Assembly (NCBI GenBank): GCA_027325905.1
Contig: DAIEEM010000318.1
Span: forward strand, 1 to 5,221
DNA length: 5,221 nucleotides
Source: Rhodocyclaceae bacterium
GTDB lineage: Bacteria; Pseudomonadota; Gammaproteobacteria; Burkholderiales; Rhodocyclaceae
Direction: 5' to 3'
Under the pieces are notes generated by a model that was not told where the DNA came from, ran no database searches, and worked only from the letters and a program-made list of their open reading frames with translations. Positions within the stretch are counted from its first letter, which is position 1. Each line of letters opens with the position of its first letter. Below, piece after piece: positions 1 through 5,221 of the stretch. A program made the translations under genes and the position numbers.

Positions 1-179
1 TGATCGGCGGCGGGCTGCTCGGCAACAAGATCGAGGAATCCCGACACGAGCCCGTCAGCTATCAGGTTTCCGTGCGCATGGACTACGGCACGATCAGGCT
101 GGTCAATTTCGATGCCGTGCCGCCCTGGCACGTCGGCGATCCGGTCAAGGTGGAAAACGGCAACCTCGTCGCCCGTTGA
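1..179 (+). CDS. Glycine zipper 2TM-domain envelope protein, C-terminal fragment
   Basis: Partial gene: the 5' part lies before the window. Codons start at position 3, giving 58 residues that end at TGA 177-179. The fragment opens with a glycine-rich stretch (IGGGLLGNKIEE), the end of a glycine-zipper hairpin. It continues with a short beta-rich tail (YQVSVRMDYGTIRLVNF, then VGDPVKVENGNLVAR). A Gly-zipper followed by a 'V-x-V-R-M-D-x-G' strand and a terminal 'GDxVxVxNGxL' strand is typical of SlyB/Pcp-like and Rickettsia 17-kDa-antigen-like outer-membrane lipoproteins of proteobacteria. These are thought to be structural envelope proteins. Whether this one carries a lipobox cannot be seen because the N-terminus is missing. 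The family call is from recognition of the pattern; the exact subfamily is uncertain. Confidence 0.75.
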   Translation, partial: IGGGLLGNKIEESRHEPVSYQVSVRMDYGTIRLVNFDAVPPWHVGDPVKVENGNLVAR

Positions 180-204
180 ACCGGCAGGCCGGGCGGAAAC
201 GCGC

Positions 205-211
205 AAAGGGG
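205..211 (+). promoter_or_regulatory. Possible Shine-Dalgarno for an alternative GTG start at 220
   Basis: AAAGGGG lies 8 nt upstream of an in-frame GTG at 220-222. This would extend the exported protein that follows by 13 residues (159 aa in total). No purine-rich element precedes the ATG at 259, where the sequence is A/C-rich. The spacing and sequence make GTG 220 a real competitor for the start. The choice rests on weak evidence either way. Confidence 0.35.
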
Positions 212-258
212 CCAATCCTGTGCGAGTATTCGCCTCGGCAACCCAAACCACAACCCCG

Positions 259-699
259 ATGCGACATTCGCCCACCATAATCCGGATCCTGCGCTGCGTC
301 GCCGCCATTGTCGCCTGCCTGCTGGCCGTGCCGTGCCTGGCGACGAAGCCGAAGGCCGGCGCCACGCCGAAGCCGGCCGTTGCGGCCGCGGCGACGATCC
401 CCGCGGACGACTTGACGGCCGTCGTCATCCATCACGTCGCCGTCTGCGCGCCGCCGAAAACCGCTCCGTGCGTCATCAAGAAGCCGCTCGCCACCGGCTA
501 TCGCGTCCTGACGCCAGGCGTCGATCTGGAAGACAGGGGCGACGAATGGATCGCCAATTTCAGCAAGGGACCCAAGGGCTTGAAAGCCGGCTCGAAAATG
601 CTGCTGCAGGTATTGGGAACAAACGGCGACTTGCACGACATCGAGGTATCGTTCCCCGCCACGGCGGCGGCGAAGAAGGCCGCGCCGAAGAAGCCGTGA
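259..699 (+). CDS. Predicted exported protein of unknown function, 146 aa
   Basis: I do not recognise a family. From the ATG at 259 the protein has a classical secretion signal: basic n-region with R2, R9 and R12, hydrophobic stretch of about residues 13-25, and a likely signal peptidase I site after A28 (CLA|TK). An IVAC sequence at 17-20 loosely resembles a lipobox, but it is followed by more hydrophobic residues, so I favour a soluble periplasmic product. The mature part starts with an Ala/Lys/Pro-rich linker (about 29-47), followed by a compact region (about 48-133) with C63 and C71, which could form a disulfide. It ends in a basic Ala/Lys/Pro tail (134-146). The start is uncertain: GTG 220 has a better ribosome site, while an upstream ATG at 112 would overlap the preceding gene by 68 nt and is unlikely. 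The gene follows the glycine-zipper gene on the same strand after 79 nt and ends directly against moaE. Confidence 0.65.
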   Translation: MRHSPTIIRILRCVAAIVACLLAVPCLATKPKAGATPKPAVAAAATIPADDLTAVVIHHVAVCAPPKTAPCVIKKPLATGYRVLTPGVDLEDRGDEWIANFSKGPKGLKAGSKMLLQVLGTNGDLHDIEVSFPATAAAKKAAPKKP

Positions 700-1149
700 C
701 TAGCCACCGCCGGGCTCCCAGCGGGATGCCGCGGCATCGTCCGATTCGCGCGCATCGACCCACTTCGCGCCCGCGGCGCCCTCTTCCTTCTTCCAGAACG
801 GCGCTCGCGTCTTCAGGTAGTCCATGACGAACTCGCAGGCGGCGAAAGCGTCGCGGCGATGCGACGACGAGACGCCGACGAAGACGATGCGCTCGCCGGG
901 AAGCAGCCGGCCGACGCGGTGGATTACGCGCACGCGGCGCAAGTTCCAGCGATGGCAGGCCTCGGCGACGATCTCGGCGAGCGACTTCTCCGTCATGCCC
1001 TGATAGTGTTCTAGCGTCATGGCGTCGATACCGGCGCCGCGCACCAGGCCGACGAAGCTGGCGACGGCCCCGGCGCCATCGTCGCCCGCGCTCAGCGCGG
1101 CAATCTCGGCGCCGACGTCGAAATCGGCTTTCTGGACCGAGACGGACAT
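700..1149 (-). CDS. moaE: Molybdopterin synthase catalytic subunit MoaE
   Basis: The large subunit of molybdopterin synthase. With thiocarboxylated MoaD it converts cyclic pyranopterin monophosphate to molybdopterin in the cytoplasm by adding the two dithiolene sulfurs. The 149-residue length matches the family (E. coli 150). Visible hallmarks in order: FVGLVR (32-37), LEHYQGM (46-52), IHRVGRLLPGE (76-86), VGVSSSHR (91-98), and the active-site block MDYLKTRAPFWKKE (109-122). K113 and K120 align with the catalytic lysines K119 and K126 of E. coli MoaE. WVDARESD (130-137) is also conserved. The ATG directly follows the moaD stop codon with no gap and has a strong GGGAGG ribosome site inside moaD. 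It is the last gene of the minus-strand train. Its TAG stop (700-702) abuts the stop of the convergent gene. The protein ends with a short extra EPGGG tail past the usual 'RW' end. Confidence 0.97.
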   Translation of the reverse strand: MSVSVQKADFDVGAEIAALSAGDDGAGAVASFVGLVRGAGIDAMTLEHYQGMTEKSLAEIVAEACHRWNLRRVRVIHRVGRLLPGERIVFVGVSSSHRRDAFAACEFVMDYLKTRAPFWKKEEGAAGAKWVDARESDDAAASRWEPGGG

Positions 1150-1401
1150 TCAGCCTCCCGTCACCGGAGGAAAGAAGGCCACCTCGTCGCCGCTGCCGAC
1201 CGGCGCCTCCATGCCGGCCATGGCCTGATTGACGGCGGCGCGCAAGCTCCTGGAGGTGGCGAAGACCTGCCAGGAGCCGCCGCGCGCGGCGAGATGGGCG
1301 CGCAACGTGCCGACGGTATCCACGCCGGCGGGCAGGGCCAACGCCTCGGCGGGAACGCCGAGCGCCTCGCGCAGGCCGGCGAAGTAAAGCAGCTTGATCA
1401 T
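1150..1401 (-). CDS. moaD: Molybdopterin synthase sulfur-carrier subunit MoaD
   Basis: A ubiquitin-fold sulfur carrier, 83 residues (E. coli MoaD 81). It begins with the family's typical first beta strand and helix (MIKLLYFAGLREALG). It ends with GDEVAFFPPVTGG, whose C-terminal Gly-Gly is adenylylated by MoeB and converted to a thiocarboxylate. The sulfur is then handed to cPMP in the MoaE active site. All of this is known for the family; the intact Gly-Gly tail is seen here. The start is the ATG at 1401-1399, 7 nt after the moeA stop. No good Shine-Dalgarno is visible in front, so translation probably depends on ribosomes finishing moeA. The stop is followed at once by the moaE ATG, giving equal-dose expression of the two synthase subunits. 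moeB is not in the window. Confidence 0.96.
   Translation of the reverse strand: MIKLLYFAGLREALGVPAEALALPAGVDTVGTLRAHLAARGGSWQVFATSRSLRAAVNQAMAGMEAPVGSGDEVAFFPPVTGG
1154..1159 (-). promoter_or_regulatory. moaE Shine-Dalgarno embedded in the moaD Gly-Gly codons
   Basis: On the minus strand GGGAGG lies 4 nt upstream of the moaE ATG (1149-1147). It is the clearest ribosome-binding site in the gene train. It consists of the last base of the Thr codon plus most of the two terminal glycine codons of moaD (ACG GGA GGC TGA ATG), so the same bases encode MoaD's functional C-terminus and recruit ribosomes for moaE. Confidence 0.7.
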
Positions 1402-1408
1402 GATGGAG

Positions 1409-2614
1409 TCAGTCTAGCAGTCCGGCGAACGGCAGGAAGCGCACCGGATCGCCGGCGGCGATGCGCTGGCCCGCCGCCACGTCGACGAAGCCGTCGCCCC
1501 ATACCGTGGACGTCAGTACGCCGGAACTCTGGTTGGGAAAAAGTTCGGCGCGGCCGCCGTCCGTCATGCGCCCGCGCAGGAATTCGCGCCGCGTCGCCGG
1601 CTTCGTCCAGTCGAAGGCGGCGATCAGCGTCAGCGCCCGCGGCGGCACCACCGCCGCGCCCTGGCACTTGCGGATAAAGGGCCGCACCAGCAGCGAAAAG
1701 CTCACGAACACCGACACCGGGTTGCCCGGCATGCCGATGAAGTCGGCGCTGCCGACCTTGCCGAAGGCAAGCGGCTTGCCGGGCTTGACGGCGATGTTCC
1801 AGATCGACAATTCGCCCTCCGCCGTGACGGCCGGCTTGACATGGTCCTCCTCGCCGACGGAAACGCCGCCGGTGGTGAGCACCAGGTCGTGCAGGGCGCC
1901 GGCGCGGCGCAGCGCCCTGCGCGTCGCCTCGAGCGTATCGGGCACGATGCCGAAGTCCTCGACGCGGCAGCCGGCTTTCTCCAGCAGGGCGCAGAGCATG
2001 GCGCGGTTCGAGTTGTAGATGCCGCCCGGCAGCAGCGGCATGCCGGGCGGCGTCAGCTCGCTGCCCGTCGACAGCAGTCCGACCGAGAGGCGCCGGAACA
2101 CCGGCAGTTCGGCGACGCCGACGGCGGCCGCCATGCCGATGGCCTGGGGCGTGAGGCGCGTGCCGAGCGGCAGGATTTCGGCGCCGGCGCGGATGTCCTC
2201 GCCGGCGCGGCGTATCCACTCGCCGGGAGCGGGGACATGGTCGATCGTCACGCAATCGCCGTCCCGCGCGCATTGCTCCTGCATGACCACGGCATCGGCG
2301 GCAGGCGGAATCGGCGCGCCGGTGAAGATGCGCGCCGCCGTGCCGGGGGCGAGCTCATGGCCGACGCTACCGGCGGCGATGCGCTGCGCCACCGTCAGCA
2401 TCGTGCCCGGCGCGGCGACATCGGCGCAGCGCACGGCGTAGCCGTCCATCGCCGAGTTGTCCGCCGGCGGCACGTCGATGGCCGAAACGAGGCCGGCGGC
2501 GAGTACGCGGCCAGCGGCCTCGCATAGCGGCACGCGATCCTCGCCCTTGACGCGCCGCGCGGCGGCGAGGACTTGCGCCAGAGCCTGCTCGAAGCTGATC
2601 GTCGGCTCGCTCAA
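1409..2614 (-). CDS. moeA: Molybdopterin molybdotransferase MoeA
   Basis: The enzyme that inserts molybdate into adenylylated molybdopterin, forming molybdenum cofactor in the cytoplasm. It has 401 residues from the chosen start (E. coli 411). Motifs in order: PPADNSAMDGYAVR (49-62; D57 matches E. coli D59), RIFTGAPIPPAADAVV (95-110), RAGEDI (136-141), LSTGSELTPPG (181-191), the MoCF-like LTTGGVSVGEEDHVK (246-260), VKPGKPLAFGK (276-286) and MPGNPVSVF (295-303). A C-terminal beta domain follows (about 324-401). The active-site acidic residues I can align (D57, D140, E186, D257) are all present. The start is TTG at 2614-2612, overlapping the mobB stop in TTGA. The homologous N-terminus begins exactly here (SEPTISFEQAL), and the open frame further upstream only reads mobB out of frame. 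No ATG or GTG lies near. It sits after mobB and 7 nt before moaD. Confidence 0.96.
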   Translation of the reverse strand: MSEPTISFEQALAQVLAAARRVKGEDRVPLCEAAGRVLAAGLVSAIDVPPADNSAMDGYAVRCADVAAPGTMLTVAQRIAAGSVGHELAPGTAARIFTGAPIPPAADAVVMQEQCARDGDCVTIDHVPAPGEWIRRAGEDIRAGAEILPLGTRLTPQAIGMAAAVGVAELPVFRRLSVGLLSTGSELTPPGMPLLPGGIYNSNRAMLCALLEKAGCRVEDFGIVPDTLEATRRALRRAGALHDLVLTTGGVSVGEEDHVKPAVTAEGELSIWNIAVKPGKPLAFGKVGSADFIGMPGNPVSVFVSFSLLVRPFIRKCQGAAVVPPRALTLIAAFDWTKPATRREFLRGRMTDGGRAELFPNQSSGVLTSTVWGDGFVDVAAGQRIAAGDPVRFLPFAGLLD

Positions 2615-3102
2615 AATCCGGTCCGGTCGAGGATGAAGGCCGCGATGCCGTCGCGGTCGTTGAGGTCGAGGACCGGCTTCGGGATGTCGAGGGCGACGTC
2701 GCTGGCGACGGCGACGACATCCGCATTTTCGGTCCAGATGTAGGGCTTGCCGTGCGACGGCCGATGCACTTCGAGCTTCGGGATCGGCGAATACTTGTAG
2801 CCCTCGACGAGGACGAGGTCGCACGGCGTCAGGCGCGCCAACTGCTCCTCGAACGTCGGCTCGGGACGCCCGCGCAATTCGTGCATCAGCGCCCAGCGCT
2901 GGTCGCAGACCAGCATCACCTCGGTGGCGCCGGCTTCGCGGTGGCGGTAGGAATCCTTGCCGGCGCGGTCGAGGTCGAAGTCGTGGTGGGTATGCTTGAT
3001 CAGCGACACCGTCAACCCGCGCGCCGTAAAGCGCGGGATCAGCGCTTCGATCAGCGTCGTCTTGCCCGCACCCGAATAGCCTGCAAAGCCGAAAACCTTC
3101 AT
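2611..3102 (-). CDS. mobB: Molybdopterin-guanine dinucleotide biosynthesis adaptor MobB
   Basis: A small P-loop GTP-binding protein of 163 residues that assists MobA in attaching GMP to molybdenum cofactor. In E. coli it is not strictly required. Visible: the N-terminal Walker A loop GYSGAGKTTL (8-17), the family signature IKHTHHDFDLDRAGKDSYRH (35-54) and REAGA (55-59), and the Walker B-like strand with LVLVEGYKYSPIPKLEV (96-112). The C-terminal part has conserved WTENADVVAVASD (123-135). The ATG at 3102-3100 overlaps the preceding gene's stop in ATGA. An AGG 7 nt upstream gives a modest ribosome site. Its stop overlaps the TTG start of moeA. The longer open frame upstream is the ATP-grasp-like gene read out of frame. 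mobA is not next to it here. The end (LDRTGF) looks complete. Confidence 0.95.
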   Translation of the reverse strand: MKVFGFAGYSGAGKTTLIEALIPRFTARGLTVSLIKHTHHDFDLDRAGKDSYRHREAGATEVMLVCDQRWALMHELRGRPEPTFEEQLARLTPCDLVLVEGYKYSPIPKLEVHRPSHGKPYIWTENADVVAVASDVALDIPKPVLDLNDRDGIAAFILDRTGF

Positions 3103-4385
3103 GCCGTTACCTGACTGGATACCGCCAGCACCGGCGCGAAGCCGCCGCCGGGCGTGCGGAAATTGGTGGTCTGTCCCTGCCACAGCCTGGCCGCGATCAG
3201 TTGGACGCGCCCAGCGTAAACATAGTTGCGCAGATCGACCTTGAGTTCCGTCAATTCGCCGGCCACGGCCAGCCGCCGCGACGACGGCGGCACCAGCGCC
3301 TGCGCGATGTAGTCGCCGGCCAGGACTTCGGCGAAGACGCGCTTGGTGATCTTGTCGCCGCGGTAGGTCGCCTTGGAGCCGTAGCCGGCGGCGGGCTTGA
3401 AGAAGAGCCCCTTGCGCCGCGCCCAGAGATCGTCGGCGTGCGCCGGCGCGACCAATTCGGTGCGCGGCACGCCGGCGGCCAGCAGCGCGCGGGTCTCGGC
3501 GTCGACGCCCCACGACGCCAGCAGCGCGTCGTCCGAGAGCGCGACGAGATTGCGCTTGTCGGCGTAAAGCGCATGGGCGCGCGGATGCGGCGTCACCACG
3601 GCGGAGGCGTCGACATAGGCGCGGCGCAGCGCGGCGTGCGCCGGCGCGGCGAGCGCGAAGTCGGTCAGGCGGTTGTAGACGAGGTCGATGCGCGTCTCGC
3701 CGACCCACAGGCCATTGTGGCAGAGCATCAGGTCGACCGGATCGCAAATCACCGCCTTGATGCCGTGGCGCTCGAACAGGCGCTGGAACAGCACGAACTC
3801 GGGATGCAGGTACTGCGCCTGCGGATCGTCGTCGACGATGGCGATGCTCGTCAGCGGCGCGGCGCCACGGCAGGCCGACCACTCGGCGCGGAACATTTCC
3901 ATGAACAGGTGTTCGGGCCGGTCGCCGCCCAGGATGCCGGGCAGCACCGCCTCCGCCTCGTCGCAACAAGCTTGCTGCGCGCGCGCCAGGATGGCGTTGA
4001 TGAGCCCGCCGCCGGCATTGGTGTTGATCTCGATGAGCTGCGGCCCGCCGGGGTCGAGATGGAAGTCGTAGCCGATGAAGACGCCGGGGGACGGATATTC
4101 GGCCTGCGCGATTTTCGGCGCCCAGGCCGCAACGTGCGCGCGGTAGGCCGGCGTTGCCACGACGCGCTCGATGGCGGCGATGACGTCCGCCATGCGCTGG
4201 ACGTCGCGGGCGCCGACGTATACCAGCGAGTCGGAAAACAGGTGCGGCCGCTCATCCACCACCGCGGCGTAGAAGCCCGGGGTCTCGTGTTCGATCTCGG
4301 CGCGCAGGCGGCCGCGGTCGAGCGAGACGCACTGGCAGCCGGCATTGAGCCGCGCGGCGATCTGGGTGCAGGTGGGCAGGCTCAT
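3099..4385 (-). CDS. ATP-grasp-like protein of unknown substrate, apparently circularly permuted
   Basis: A 428-residue protein that I cannot assign to a named enzyme. Visible ATP-grasp-like elements, in this order: GVFIGYDFHLD (101-111), LIEINTNAGGG (117-127; E119 and N121 resemble the metal-binding EIN motif), YNRLTDFAL (237-245), DKRNL (276-280), FFKPAAGYGSK (328-338; K330 resembles the ATP-binding lysine before a glycine-rich loop), then ELKVDLRNYVYAGRV (380-394), R400 and TNFRTPGGGFAPV (407-419). In typical ATP-grasp ligases the EIN motif comes last. Here it precedes the KP-Gly loop, as in eukaryotic glutathione synthetase (EINTxS early, KPQREGGGNN late), suggesting a circular permutation. 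The family would predict ATP-dependent C-N ligation through an acylphosphate; this is inferred. No signal peptide, so cytosolic. The ATG at 4385-4383 overlaps the helicase stop (ATGA), and its own stop overlaps the mobB ATG (ATGA). A link to molybdenum cofactor rests only on this position. Confidence 0.8.
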   Translation of the reverse strand: MSLPTCTQIAARLNAGCQCVSLDRGRLRAEIEHETPGFYAAVVDERPHLFSDSLVYVGARDVQRMADVIAAIERVVATPAYRAHVAAWAPKIAQAEYPSPGVFIGYDFHLDPGGPQLIEINTNAGGGLINAILARAQQACCDEAEAVLPGILGGDRPEHLFMEMFRAEWSACRGAAPLTSIAIVDDDPQAQYLHPEFVLFQRLFERHGIKAVICDPVDLMLCHNGLWVGETRIDLVYNRLTDFALAAPAHAALRRAYVDASAVVTPHPRAHALYADKRNLVALSDDALLASWGVDAETRALLAAGVPRTELVAPAHADDLWARRKGLFFKPAAGYGSKATYRGDKITKRVFAEVLAGDYIAQALVPPSSRRLAVAGELTELKVDLRNYVYAGRVQLIAARLWQGQTTNFRTPGGGFAPVLAVSSQVTA

Positions 4386-5221
4386 GCCGCCGATTCTACT
4401 TCGCCGCCGGCGAAGAACGCCGCCACCTCGGCCGCCTCGCGCGTGCGCCGCATCGGCGGCAGCGATTGCCAGATGCGCCGGCCGTAAGGCTTGCCGACCA
4501 GGCGCGGGTCGCAGACCATCAGCACGCCGCGGTCGCTCTCGTCGCGGATCAGCCGTCCCGCCCCTTGCTTCATGCTGATGACGGCGCGCGGCAACTGGTA
4601 TTCGAAGAAGGCGTTGCGGCCCTGGCGCTTCAAATGCTCGATGCGCGCCGCCAGCACCGGGTCGTCGGGCGGCGCGAACGGCAGCTTGTCGATGACGACC
4701 AGCGAGAGCGCGTCGCCGCGCACATCGACGCCTTCCCAGAAGCTCTGGCTGGCGACGAGCACGGCATTGCCCAGCCGCCGGAAGCGTTCGAGCAGTTCCG
4801 ACTTCGAGCCTTCGCCCTGCAGCAGCAGCGGCAGTTCCAGCGGCTCGCGCTCCAGGCGCTGCTGCAGCAGTTCGTGCACGCGGCGCATGGCGCGCAAGCT
4901 GGTGCACAAGACGAAGGCGCGGCCGTGCGCGGCGCGGATCGCCGGCCATGCCGCGTCGACCACGGCCTGGTTGTACTCGGGGCTGTTGGGGTCGGGCATG
5001 TCCGGCGGACAGTAAAGCAGCGCATTGACGCCGTAGTCGAAGGGACTGCCCCAGCAGCCGGTGGCGGCGGCGGCGAGGCCCAGTTCGGCCTGGTAGTGGG
5101 CGAAGTTGCCGGCCACGGCGAGCGTCGCCGAAGTGAATATCCAGGCGCGCGGATGGCCTTCCATCTGGCGCTGGAAGATGTTCGCCACCGACAGCGGCGT
5201 CATGTTCAGCGTGACGTGATA
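4382..5221 (-). CDS. YoaA/DinG-family ATP-dependent DNA helicase, C-terminal part
   Basis: Partial gene: the frame is open to the window edge, so the N-terminal portion (first RecA domain, and the Fe-S domain if present) is outside. The 279 residues seen are the second RecA-like domain of an XPD-like superfamily 2 helicase, which unwinds DNA 5'-to-3' in DNA repair. Counting from the first visible residue, landmarks are FTSATLAV (29-36), SPFDYGVNALLY (59-70), LLLQGEGSKSELLERF (132-147), SFWEGVDVRGDALSLVVIDK (160-179; motif V region), LPFAPPDDPVLAARI (180-194) and KQGAGRLIRDESDRGVLM (218-235; motif VI with the arginine finger region). The YoaA-versus-DinG choice needs the missing half. A start at the ATG at 5203 is not credible, because conserved sequence continues upstream. 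Its TGA overlaps the ATG of the ATP-grasp-like gene, making it the first visible gene of the train. Confidence 0.93.
   Translation of the reverse strand, partial: YHVTLNMTPLSVANIFQRQMEGHPRAWIFTSATLAVAGNFAHYQAELGLAAAATGCWGSPFDYGVNALLYCPPDMPDPNSPEYNQAVVDAAWPAIRAAHGRAFVLCTSLRAMRRVHELLQQRLEREPLELPLLLQGEGSKSELLERFRRLGNAVLVASQSFWEGVDVRGDALSLVVIDKLPFAPPDDPVLAARIEHLKRQGRNAFFEYQLPRAVISMKQGAGRLIRDESDRGVLMVCDPRLVGKPYGRRIWQSLPPMRRTREAAEVAAFFAGGEVESAA
4399..4415 (-). other. Possible RNA hairpin just upstream of the ATP-grasp-like gene start
   Basis: The sequence CTTCGCC-GGC-GGCGAAG (minus strand) can form a 7-bp stem with a 3-nt loop, or 6 bp with a 5-nt loop. It lies within the last codons of the helicase gene and ends 13 nt before the ATG at 4385. 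No Shine-Dalgarno is visible between them. The structure is read directly from the sequence. Any effect on translation is a guess, and a GC-rich coding region can make such a stem by chance. Confidence 0.3.

Noticed and set aside
180..258. Promoter or terminator in the gap between the glycine-zipper gene and the exported protein
   Set aside because: There is only a short CCGG-CAGG-CCGG stem at 181-192 without a T-run, and no convincing -35/-10 pair. A TTGAAC at 176-181 lacks a matching -10. Nothing beyond the possible ribosome site at 205-211 can be supported.
145..636. A minus-strand open frame (163 codons) opposite the exported-protein gene
   Set aside because: It is Arg/Gly-rich and without domains, while the plus-strand frame has a proper signal peptide. 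It is treated as a shadow.
725..738. A perfect 14-base palindrome (GATGCCGCGGCATC) near the 3' end of moaE
   Set aside because: It lies in coding sequence for Asp/Ala codons. A 7-bp-arm palindrome has a roughly 1-in-3 chance of occurring somewhere in a window this size even with equal base use. There is no T-run for a terminator and no second copy as expected for an operator.
1841..2527. A plus-strand open frame (228 codons) opposite moeA
   Set aside because: It lies fully antisense to unmistakable MoeA motifs and encodes low-complexity Arg/Ala/Gly sequence. It is a shadow of codon bias.
2615..2824. An upstream extension of moeA to an ATG at 2824
   Set aside because: The extra 70 residues are mobB read out of frame (Arg-rich, no similarity to MoeA), and the conserved MoeA start matches the TTG at 2614.
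3201..4487. A long plus-strand open frame (428 codons) opposite the ATP-grasp-like gene
   Set aside because: Its product is Arg/Gly/Ala-rich without recognisable domains. Long antisense open frames are expected opposite GC-rich genes with high third-position GC. The minus strand carries a coherent protein with conserved motifs and overlap-type junctions.
4386..4949. An N-terminal extension of the ATP-grasp-like protein to 616 residues
   Set aside because: The extension reads the helicase coding region in another frame and is Arg/Ala-rich. The ATG at 4385 gives a typical ATGA overlap and a normal N-terminus.

Overview
This 5.2 kb GC-rich window looks like a chromosomal segment from a betaproteobacterium. 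Rhodocyclales or a close relative is my best guess, based on protein flavour and codon use only; no rRNA or other phylogenetic marker is present. Nothing suggests a mobile element, CRISPR array, tRNA or rRNA.

Layout. The left end (1-699) reads on the + strand. It holds the tail of a glycine-zipper-type outer-membrane/envelope protein (to 179), then a small predicted exported protein of unknown function (259-699, possibly starting at 220). The rest (700-5221) is one tightly packed - strand gene train. In its direction of transcription it runs: C-terminal part of a YoaA/DinG (XPD-like) DNA helicase (5221-4382), an unassigned ATP-grasp-like protein (4385-3099), mobB (3102-2611), moeA (2614-1409), moaD (1401-1150) and moaE (1149-700). 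The two gene sets converge, and their stop codons abut at 699/700 with no intergenic base.

How the genes work together. MoaD and MoaE form molybdopterin synthase, which adds the dithiolene sulfurs to cPMP. MoeA inserts molybdate into adenylylated molybdopterin. MobB is the GTP-binding accessory protein of the nucleotide-attachment step. moaA, moaC, moaB/mogA, moeB and mobA are not in the window and must lie elsewhere if the pathway is complete. The train is held together by 4-base stop/start overlaps (ATGA, ATGA, TTGA), a 7-nt gap, and a 0-nt gap, which strongly suggests one mRNA with translational coupling. Its promoter lies beyond position 5221.

The most interesting item is the 428-residue protein between the helicase and mobB. 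It has ATP-grasp-like motifs in an order resembling eukaryotic glutathione synthetase (EIN motif early, KP-Gly-rich motif late), that is, an apparently circularly permuted arrangement. I cannot name its substrate. A second neat detail is that the codons for MoaD's essential C-terminal Gly-Gly also form the Shine-Dalgarno sequence of moaE.
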